Positions 1 through 4,813 of a stretch of 6,197 nt of DNA are shown here, one piece after another; within the stretch, counting starts at the first letter, position 1; every line of letters starts with the position of its first letter. The position numbers and the translations under genes are program-made. The stretch is from Desulfuromonadales bacterium (GTDB taxonomy: Bacteria; Desulfobacterota; Desulfuromonadia; Desulfuromonadales; BM103). The stretch lies in assembly GCA_030630015.1 (NCBI GenBank), contig DAOVNV010000149.1, positions 1 to 6,197 of the forward strand. The letters are read 5' to 3'. A model generated the notes under the pieces. It had not been told where the DNA came from. It did no database searches and saw only the letters and a list, made by a program, of their open reading frames with translations.

Positions 1-1
1 C

Positions 2-913
2 AAAATTGGCGTCGGGCATGGCCAGTTGCCGGAGAAAGCTCTCGAGCAGGTGATGCTTGCCTTCATTGAGGGGCGGACCAACCTGCTGGTCTGTACGACG
101 ATTATCGAGAACGGCCTCGATATCGCCCGGGCAAATACGATCCTCATCAATCGGGCGGACTGCTTTGGTCTGGCCCAGCTTTACCAGCTGCGCGGCAGGG
201 TCGGCCGGTCGTACCCGCGAGCCTATGCCTACCTGATGATCCCCGGCGAAGGGAACCTGACCCGTGACGCCCGGGAACGGCTCAAGGTGCTCCAGGAGCA
301 GACCGAACTGGGCGCCGGCTTCCGGATCGCCAGGCATGATCTGGAGTTGCGGGGGGCCGGTGACCTGCTGGGTTCACGGCAGGCCGGACAGATTGCGGCG
401 ATCGGTTTCGAAATGTACACGGAACTTCTCGAGGAGACGCTGCAGGAACTAAAAGGGCAAAAACTTGAAGATCGCATCGACCCGGAAATCCGGCTGGGGC
501 TTTCTGCCTTTCTGCCCGAAACTTACGTAGCCGACCCGAACCAGCGTCTGGTGCTTTATCGCAAAATGGCCGGTGCACAGCATGAAGATGACATCTACAC
601 ACTCATCGATGAGCTGCAGGATCGTTATGGCGATATTCCGGAATCGGCCCGGTTGCTTCTCGAAGTTATGAAGCTGAGAACCTGGATGAAGCAGTTGCGC
701 GTCGAGCAGCTTGAATATGTCGGGCACAACCTGGTTTTCAGCTTCCCGGCAACGACGCGGGTGACCCCCGAACAGATTCTGGCTCTGCTCGAAGATGCGT
801 CCCGTTACCATTTCAGCCCCGACTACCGTCTCAGTGTCAAGGTGGGGCGCCTTGAGCCGCAAACCCTGCTTGCCGAGGCCAAAAAGGAATTGCAAGGTTT
901 TTGCGGGCTGTGA
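2..913 (+). CDS. mfd: Transcription-repair coupling factor Mfd, C-terminal part (5' end outside window)
   Basis: Mfd is a cytoplasmic DNA translocase that pushes stalled RNA polymerase off damaged DNA and recruits UvrA. The frame is open from base 2, and no start is expected here, since about 303 codons are present of a family length near 1,150. Visible in order (residues counted from base 2): the end of the second RecA-like helicase domain with VGHGQLPE at 4-11, motif V (TTIIENGLDI, 32-41) and motif VI (QLRGRVGR, 62-69); the translocation (TRG) segment, about 105-130, with the DLELRGAGDLLG core; and the C-terminal regulatory D7 domain, from about 165, opening with LPETYVADPNQR. RecG shares the helicase motifs, but the TRG stretch followed by D7 identifies Mfd. 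Motif V reads ENGLDIARANT where E. coli has ETGIDIP; I regard this as ordinary lineage variation. The stop is TGA at 911-913. No convincing terminator follows. Confidence 0.97.
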   Translation, partial: KIGVGHGQLPEKALEQVMLAFIEGRTNLLVCTTIIENGLDIARANTILINRADCFGLAQLYQLRGRVGRSYPRAYAYLMIPGEGNLTRDARERLKVLQEQTELGAGFRIARHDLELRGAGDLLGSRQAGQIAAIGFEMYTELLEETLQELKGQKLEDRIDPEIRLGLSAFLPETYVADPNQRLVLYRKMAGAQHEDDIYTLIDELQDRYGDIPESARLLLEVMKLRTWMKQLRVEQLEYVGHNLVFSFPATTRVTPEQILALLEDASRYHFSPDYRLSVKVGRLEPQTLLAEAKKELQGFCGL

Positions 914-970
914 TAGTTTGAGCAATCCTGGTCGAATTACCCTTGGCAGCTGCAATCCCGGGCAGCCGTC

Positions 971-986
971 GGATGTATTGACATCC
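971..986. repeat. Short inverted repeat, GGATGT / ACATCC
   Basis: The arms at 971-976 and 981-986 are perfect 6-bp reverse complements around a 4-base loop. The right arm overlaps the first bases of the tandem 32-bp repeat that starts at 982, so the two may belong to one intergenic element. No T-tract follows, so it is not a standard terminator. Confidence 0.45.
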
Positions 987-1045
987 TTCGCTATGACAGG
1001 CTCCGGACACAAGCATCCTTCGCGATGACAGGCTCCGGACACAAG
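982..1045. repeat. Tandem direct repeat, two 32-bp units
   Basis: Two abutting 32-base units lie at 982-1013 and 1014-1045. Each begins CATCCTTCG and ends TCCGGACACAAG, and they differ at one position (T at 992, G at 1024). They occupy most of the right half of the 172-base gap between mfd and the PpiC-type lipoprotein gene. The unit has the look of the dispersed intergenic repeats seen in desulfuromonad genomes, but that family assignment is from memory. The near identity suggests a recent duplication or slippage event. The rest of the gap (914-1085) shows no gene, no clear promoter and no terminator. Confidence 0.85.
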
Positions 1046-1085
1046 TAGCTAGCTCATTAACGGTCCGACAGCCTCCTGGCAAAAT

Positions 1086-2027
1086 ATGATGATTTTGACA
1101 CGAACGTTTCGATACCTTTCACTGTTGCTTCTGGTCCTCTTGTTTGCGGCAGGCTGCAATTCAGAGCTGACTTCCAAGGTCCAGTCTTTTATACAGATCA
1201 ACGATCGACAGCTTTCCAAGGCGGAGTTTGATGCCGCTTTTGCCGGGATGTTGCAGTCGGACCAACCGCTGAGTGACGAGGAACGCCTTGGCCTGCAACG
1301 GTCTTTCCTGGTGCAGCTGATTGATCGCGAACTGATTTTCCTCGAGGCGCGGCGTCTGGCGATTGATGTAACGCCAGAGGAGTTGACTGCTGCATTGCAG
1401 GGCTACTTTGATGACTATCCTGATGACAGCTTCAAAGCGATGCTGCAGGAGCGCGGCATGACCATGGCCTCCTGGCAGGCTGAGCTCAAGGAGAGCCTGA
1501 TCATGGAGAAGCTGCTCCATGAAACGGTTTATGCCAGGGTGACGGTCGTGGATGTGGAAGTCGAGACATATTATAAAGACAACCGGGAAGATTTTGACCG
1601 GCCGGCGCAGGTCCGTGCCAGACAGATTGTCGTCGCTGATGAAGCTGAAGGGCGCAGGGTGCTTGGTTTGCTGCGCCAGGGACAGTCCTTTGAGACTGTC
1701 GCCCGCAAGCATTCTCTTTCGCCTGATGCCCAGCAAGGCGGTGATCTCGGTTTTTTCGGCAGGGGCCAGATGCCTGCGGAATTTGACGATGCCGTTTTTG
1801 CTTTGCCGGTCGGGCGACTCAGCGACCTGGTCAAGAGCGAGTACGGTTTTCACATCTTCCTGGTCGAGAAAAAACGTGCTGCGGCACGACTCAGCCAGAA
1901 GGAAGCCGACAGGGAAATTCGCCGCATCCTGGAATCGCACAAGCAGGAAGAGGCTTACCAGGGCTGGCTGCAGGACCTACGGAGCCGCGCGACAATCGAA
2001 GTGGACTGGAATCAGCTAGAAAAGTAG
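1086..2027 (+). CDS. PpiC/parvulin-type peptidyl-prolyl isomerase lipoprotein
   Basis: This is a 313-residue exported protein of the SurA/PrsA/PpiC class, which assists folding of secreted or outer-membrane proteins. The N-terminus has Arg6 and Arg9, a leucine-rich hydrophobic core (10-20) and a lipobox ending AAGC, with Cys24 as the lipidated residue. Asn25 at +2 is not the Asp inner-membrane retention signal, so outer-membrane anchoring is likely. Residues 35-165 form a helical SurA_N-like chaperone region. Residues about 175-263 are one parvulin domain, with the SPDAQQGGDLGFFGRGQMP core (212-230), the FALPVG turn and the final YGFHI with His256. The usual first active-site histidine of the R-A-R-H-I strand is Gln180. 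The C-terminal 50 residues are charged and helical. ATG codons at 1086 and 1089 are both possible; neither has a clear Shine-Dalgarno sequence, so the start rests on the signal peptide. It probably forms an operon with the SurA-like gene 40 bases downstream. Confidence 0.9.
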   Translation: MMILTRTFRYLSLLLLVLLFAAGCNSELTSKVQSFIQINDRQLSKAEFDAAFAGMLQSDQPLSDEERLGLQRSFLVQLIDRELIFLEARRLAIDVTPEELTAALQGYFDDYPDDSFKAMLQERGMTMASWQAELKESLIMEKLLHETVYARVTVVDVEVETYYKDNREDFDRPAQVRARQIVVADEAEGRRVLGLLRQGQSFETVARKHSLSPDAQQGGDLGFFGRGQMPAEFDDAVFALPVGRLSDLVKSEYGFHIFLVEKKRAAARLSQKEADREIRRILESHKQEEAYQGWLQDLRSRATIEVDWNQLEK

Positions 2028-2045
2028 TCCTGTTGCAGACAGGAC
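2027..2045 (+). other. Intercistronic hairpin between the two parvulin-family genes
   Basis: GTCCTGT at 2027-2033 is the exact reverse complement of ACAGGAC at 2039-2045, with a 5-base loop. The stem starts on the last base of the upstream TAG stop. No T-run follows, so it is unlikely to be an efficient terminator. It could act as an mRNA stabiliser, processing site or translation modulator. It ends 10 bases before the AAGGA ribosome binding site of the next gene. Confidence 0.55.
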
Positions 2046-2067
2046 CTGAATCAGCAAGGATGAATTT

Positions 2068-3015
2068 ATGAAACGGACCCTATTGATCATTTTGGTGTGG
2101 CTGCTGGTTGGAGCAACCTCGGCTCAGGCTGCCGTAATCAGCCGGATTGCCGCCGTCGTCAATGATGACATCATCACCACTCATCAGCTGGATCTGGCTC
2201 TCCAAACGGAACTGAGCCGGATGAACGCCAACCCGACTCCTGCTCAGCTGGGTGCTTTGCGCAAGGAATTGCTGTCGCGCCTGATTGAAGAGTCACTGGT
2301 TCAACAGCGCATTGTGGCTCTCAAATTGACAGTGTCCGAAAATGAAATTGAGATGGCCATTCAGGATGTGCAGAGACAGAATCAGTTGACCCGCGAGGAT
2401 CTCGAAGAGGCGATCCTGGCTCAGGGCATGGCCTTTGAAGATTATCGGGAAAACCTGCGCAAGCAGATTCTGCGCTACAAGCTCATGAGCGTGGAAGTTC
2501 GCCGCAAAATAGATGTTTCCGAAGGGGAAATCAGGGACTACTATCGCGCCCACCTGGATGAATATCGCATAGAGCAGGAGGTCACCTTGAGCGCCGTGAC
2601 CTTTCCGATCTCCGAGCGGGCAGGAATGGCTGAACGCGATGCGATCCGCAAAGCGGCCCAGATTGCAGGAGACATGCTGAAGGAAGGCCAGGATCTGGGG
2701 GATGTGGCTGCCAAGTTCAGCAGCGATTATGGGGCGGAAGCCAGTTCGCTCGGCACCGTTGCCCCCGAGTCCCTTGATCCGGAGTTCATTACCGCAATTG
2801 CGGGGGTGGAGCCTGGCGGGTTTGGCCCTCTGGTCGAGAAGCCGGCCGCCTTTATCCTGCTGCGGGTCGATGAGAGGCAGGACAGCGGCTTGCGCCAGTA
2901 TTACTCGGTCGAGGAAGAGATTCGTCAGCACCTGATAGAGCAGAAAACCGATGTCCGGATCAAGCAGTGGACCAAGGGGCTCAAACAAAGAGCGTTTATC
3001 GATATCCGGATTTGA
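2068..3015 (+). CDS. SurA-like periplasmic chaperone with one degenerate parvulin domain
   Basis: This is a 315-residue secreted protein of the SurA family, whose members escort outer-membrane proteins through the periplasm. An Sec signal peptide (Lys2 and Arg3, hydrophobic 4-16, SAQA cleavage motif) is probably cut after Ala21. The mature start, ISRIAAVVNDDIITTHQLD (24-42), matches the SurA_N opening in which a valine-asparagine-aspartate strand precedes the chaperone helices (about 44-165). Residues about 170-268 align in position with a parvulin domain, but it is weak: ASSLGT (225-230) stands where GGDLG belongs, and AAFILLRV (260-267) replaces the strand with the second active-site histidine. 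E. coli SurA is 428 residues with two parvulin domains; this one has a single domain, so it is not a strict orthologue. The start is an ATG with AAGGA at 2056-2060 and a 7-base spacer. It is likely co-transcribed with the preceding lipoprotein gene. Confidence 0.88.
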   Translation: MKRTLLIILVWLLVGATSAQAAVISRIAAVVNDDIITTHQLDLALQTELSRMNANPTPAQLGALRKELLSRLIEESLVQQRIVALKLTVSENEIEMAIQDVQRQNQLTREDLEEAILAQGMAFEDYRENLRKQILRYKLMSVEVRRKIDVSEGEIRDYYRAHLDEYRIEQEVTLSAVTFPISERAGMAERDAIRKAAQIAGDMLKEGQDLGDVAAKFSSDYGAEASSLGTVAPESLDPEFITAIAGVEPGGFGPLVEKPAAFILLRVDERQDSGLRQYYSVEEEIRQHLIEQKTDVRIKQWTKGLKQRAFIDIRI

Positions 3016-3037
3016 TTTTTGAAAAGACGTAAAACAG

Positions 3038-3071
3038 CAAAGGCCCACCCTTGTGCAAGGGTGGGCCTTTG
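3038..3071. terminator. Strong stem-loop, probable bidirectional terminator
   Basis: A perfect 15-bp GC-rich stem (3038-3052 with 3057-3071) closes on a GTGC tetraloop. It starts 22 bases after the SurA-like gene stop and lies 23 bases beyond the stop of the convergent PilZ gene. On the minus strand the stem ends in TTT and is followed by a T-rich tail (GCTGTTTT); on the plus strand the tail is shorter, CTTTGTCGTTCG. Both strands carry A's before and T's after the GC core, as expected for a shared intrinsic terminator between convergent genes. Confidence 0.88.
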
Positions 3072-3094
3072 TCGTTCGACTAACCGTTTGTCGC

Positions 3095-3454
3095 CTAGCT
3101 GTCCGCGGCGGCGTGAAGATTTTCGAAGTACGCCTGGTAAACCTGGCGATCCTCCTCACTGAACTCCACAAACATCACACCGGTATTGCAAAGTTCGTCA
3201 TCCACGGGCTCGGAGTGGACGACCTGGCCGACCAGCTTGACAAGCGTGTTGTTCAGGCCGAGCGTGATGCGCAGCTTTTGGCCGGAGTCGAAAAACTGAC
3301 CGGTTTCCAGCAGGAGCCCGGTGCCGCTGATATTCACAGTTCGCGCCATCCCCATGCCTTCAACAGCCCCCTCCGGGGAGAGGATGTCATACTCCAGGAG
3401 ATTCAGGGTCGTGTGGCGCTGCGCCTGGCGTCTTTCAAAAAGGTCGTCGTTCAT
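3095..3454 (-). CDS. Single-domain PilZ protein, predicted c-di-GMP receptor
   Basis: This is a 119-residue soluble protein consisting of almost nothing but a PilZ domain. Both nucleotide-binding motifs are intact: RxxxR as Arg9-Gln-Ala-Gln-Arg13 near the N-terminus, and NxSxxG as Asn41-Ile-Ser-Gly-Thr-Gly46 at the start of the beta barrel. Further strands follow (LRITLGL 61-67, KLVGQVVH 73-80), then TGVMFVEF (91-98) and a closing helix EEDRQVYQAYF. With both motifs present, c-di-GMP binding is a reasonable prediction. The output is unknown, because no enzymatic, receiver or flagellar domain is attached. A good ribosome binding site, AAGGAG (complement of 3460-3465), sits 5 bases before the ATG, which settles the start. 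The gene is monocistronic in this window, converging on the SurA-like gene and diverging from pdxA. Neither neighbour suggests its target. Confidence 0.92.
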   Translation of the reverse strand: MNDDLFERRQAQRHTTLNLLEYDILSPEGAVEGMGMARTVNISGTGLLLETGQFFDSGQKLRITLGLNNTLVKLVGQVVHSEPVDDELCNTGVMFVEFSEEDRQVYQAYFENLHAAADS

Positions 3455-3492
3455 ATTTTCTCCTTTTCGACAGGCTACTAGAGCAGTCTGTC

Positions 3493-3531
3493 AAACCAGA
3501 GAAGTATAACTGGTTTCAATTAAAATTGAAA
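3493..3531. promoter_or_regulatory. Two overlapping dyad symmetries upstream of the PilZ gene (candidate operator/promoter)
   Basis: The first dyad is AAACCAG (3493-3499) against CTGGTTT (3510-3516), with a 10-base gap. The second is TTTCAATT (3514-3521) against AATTGAAA (3524-3531), a perfect 18-bp palindrome with an AA centre. They share bases 3514-3516. On the minus strand the gap of the first dyad contains TATACT (3508 to 3503), a good -10 hexamer; the best-placed -35 is the weak TTTCAA (3531 to 3526) at 17-base spacing. If that promoter is real, transcription would start near 3496, about 42 bases before the PilZ ATG, and the palindrome would cover the -35 and spacer, a typical repressor position. 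The dyads are read directly; the regulatory role is inferred. Confidence 0.45.
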
Positions 3532-3583
3532 ATAGATTTCCTGTGTGTAACTGTCGATCAGATTCTAGTGACCGCGAATCGTA

Positions 3584-3613
3584 TTGAGGAAGAACTTGTT
3601 GCTGGTTTATACT
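3584..3613 (+). promoter_or_regulatory. Candidate sigma70 promoter for pdxA
   Basis: TTGAGG at 3584-3589 (-35, four of six consensus bases) and TATACT at 3608-3613 (-10, five of six) are separated by 18 bases. The predicted start near 3620 would give a leader of roughly 100 bases before the pdxA ATG. It is the best plus-strand promoter I can see in the 3455-3722 gap. Confidence 0.5.
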
Positions 3614-3616
3614 AAA

Positions 3617-3638
3617 CTTTTGGCCGGAACGGCAAAAG
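3617..3638 (+). other. Hairpin at the start of the predicted pdxA leader
   Basis: CTTTTG (3617-3622) plus CCG (3624-3626) pairs with CGGCAAAAG (3630-3638), leaving one bulged G at 3623 and a GAA loop. It lies at the predicted transcription start of pdxA, so it may be only partly transcribed. No T-tract follows on the plus strand, so attenuation is not supported. A role in 5' end stability is possible. Confidence 0.35.
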
Positions 3639-3712
3639 GTAATGCTCTTTCGGGGTTGGCAGGATTTTGTGCTGACGCCGGCTGGCCACTGACGTTTGGA
3701 AGGCCTTCTGCT

Positions 3713-3717
3713 GGAGG
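3713..3717 (+). promoter_or_regulatory. Ribosome binding site that fixes the pdxA start
   Basis: GGAGG lies 5 bases before the ATG at 3723. The same frame is open upstream to a TTG at 3696, which would add nine residues, but that codon has no Shine-Dalgarno sequence. The ATG at 3723 also places the MGDPSGIGPE motif at residues 9-18, close to the N-terminus as in known PdxA proteins. Confidence 0.85.
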
Positions 3718-3722
3718 TGAAA

Positions 3723-4730
3723 ATGCAGCAGCCATTAATCATAACCATGGGCGACCCTTCGGGGATCGGTCCGGAAATCATCGTCAAGGCCATTGGCAGC
3801 GGAGCCCTGGAGACCCTTGCGTATCCGCTGGTGGTTGCAGGAGATGCGCAGCTCCTGTTGAGAGCGGCTGAGACCTGTGGGTTCAAGGCGTATCTGTCCG
3901 GGGCCGAACCGGCCGAAGGCTCTGTTGATCTGGTTCTGGATAACATGATCATCAAGGTCCGGACTTTGTCTGATCTTGTTCCGGAACGGGTCGCCTATGG
4001 CCGGTCCAACGCCGCCGCCGGACGCGCCATGGCTGACTACATCGAATGGGCTTGCAGTGAGTGCCTGGCCGGCAGGGCGTCGGGCATGGTGACGGCCCCG
4101 ATCAACAAGGAGGTGCTGCAGGGCACCGGCCTTCCCTACCCGGGACATACCGAGTTGCTGACGGCGCGCTGCGGCGTGAAGGATTCGGTGATGATGCTGG
4201 CGGGCGAGCGTCTCCGGGTCTGCCTGGTGACCACCCATTGTGCTTACCGAGAGGTTCCCGAGAGGCTGTCCACGGAGCGCATCCTGACCACTTTGAAAAT
4301 TGTCGATTCAGATCTGAAACACAACTTTGCCTGTCAACAGCCTCGCCTTGCAGTTCTGGCTCTCAATCCTCATGCCGGCGAGGGTGGTCTGTTCGGTGAT
4401 GAAGAAACACGCCTGATTGCCCCGGCCATTTTGGCGGCACAAGCCGAAGGCATTGATGCTAGCGGTCCGCATAGTGCCGACACCCTGTTCTGGTTCGCTG
4501 CGCGCGGCGACTACGATGCGGTGATCTGCATGTACCATGACCAAGGGCTGATCCCCCTCAAACTGTTGCATTTCGAGGATGGTGTCAACGTCACGCTCGG
4601 TTTGCCGATTATCCGCACCTCGGTGGATCACGGTACGGCCTACGACCTGGCCGGAACCGGCCGGGCAAACCCTGCTAGTCTGATTGCCGCAGTCAGGATG
4701 GCGGCCCAAATGGCGACCGAAAAGTGCTGA
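3723..4730 (+). CDS. pdxA: 4-hydroxythreonine-4-phosphate dehydrogenase PdxA
   Basis: PdxA is the cytoplasmic NAD-dependent enzyme of DXP-dependent vitamin B6 synthesis. It oxidises 4-phosphohydroxy-L-threonine, and the product decarboxylates to 3-amino-2-oxopropyl phosphate, the substrate of PdxJ. The 335 residues match the family (E. coli 329). Landmarks: MGDPSGIGPE (9-18), APINKE (125-130), PGHTELL (140-146), TTHCAYREVPERLS (170-183), LNPHAGEGGLFGDEE (214-228), MYHDQGLIPLK (270-280) and RTSVDHGTAYDLAG (298-311). The metal ligands are His172, His217 and His272, and substrate residues His142, Thr143, Lys280, Asn289 and Arg298 are all present, each at the E. coli position plus six. Paralogous PdxA2-type enzymes exist, but this context and full conservation favour the biosynthetic enzyme. 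No other B6 gene is in the window. The last two codons and the TGA lie inside the left arm of an inverted-repeat element, so the C-terminus (EKC) may have been set by that element. Confidence 0.97.
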   Translation: MQQPLIITMGDPSGIGPEIIVKAIGSGALETLAYPLVVAGDAQLLLRAAETCGFKAYLSGAEPAEGSVDLVLDNMIIKVRTLSDLVPERVAYGRSNAAAGRAMADYIEWACSECLAGRASGMVTAPINKEVLQGTGLPYPGHTELLTARCGVKDSVMMLAGERLRVCLVTTHCAYREVPERLSTERILTTLKIVDSDLKHNFACQQPRLAVLALNPHAGEGGLFGDEETRLIAPAILAAQAEGIDASGPHSADTLFWFAARGDYDAVICMYHDQGLIPLKLLHFEDGVNVTLGLPIIRTSVDHGTAYDLAGTGRANPASLIAAVRMAAQMATEKC

Positions 4731-4803
4731 GCGATGAGTACTGAGTAAAGGCTCCGTTTCGAAAGACTTAAACTCATCGCTCATCGCCTAGCACTCAGCA
4801 CTT
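4722..4803. repeat. Inverted-repeat intergenic element between pdxA and uvrA
   Basis: The outer arms AAGTGCTGAG (4722-4731) and CTCAGCACTT (4794-4803) are perfect 10-bp complements. Inside, CGATGAGT (4732-4739) complements ACTCATCG (4772-4779). The right half also holds tandem short units, CTCATCG twice (4773-4786) and GCACT twice (4791-4802). The remaining loop contains the palindrome TTTCGAAA (4757-4764). The left arm overlaps the end of pdxA, including its stop. The right arm ends directly before the GAGAG at 4804-4808 upstream of uvrA. There is no T-tract, so it is not a classical terminator. The sequence resembles GAGTGCTGAG-type intergenic repeats I associate with desulfuromonads, unverified here. 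Confidence 0.8.
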
Positions 4804-4813
4804 GAGAGTTCCT

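Noticed and set aside
949..966. GCTGC/GCAGC 5-bp hairpin as an mfd terminator
   Set aside because: The stem is short, the loop is 8 bases, and no T-tract follows.
978..983. TTGACA as a -35 for the lipoprotein gene
   Set aside because: No -10-like hexamer lies 16-18 bases downstream; that region is the GC-rich repeat unit.
449..1042. Minus-strand open frame of 197 codons across the end of mfd and the following gap
   Set aside because: It is antisense to well-recognised Mfd sequence for most of its length, and its N-terminal part translates the tandem 32-bp repeat. No family resemblance or ribosome binding site is visible.
982..1045. CRISPR array
   Set aside because: Only two units, directly abutting with no spacer, and no cas genes nearby.
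2293..3171. Minus-strand open frame of 292 codons opposite the SurA-like gene
   Set aside because: It is antisense to a gene with signal peptide and SurA_N signature, crosses the terminator and overlaps the PilZ gene in another frame; it has no recognisable domain.
3053..3481. Plus-strand open frame of 142 codons over the PilZ gene
   Set aside because: It is the complement of a gene with both PilZ motifs and a good ribosome binding site, and it begins inside the terminator stem.
4731..4813. LexA/SOS box upstream of uvrA
   Set aside because: Neither a CTGT-N8-ACAG type site nor another LexA-like dyad is visible; the symmetry present is that of the repeat element.
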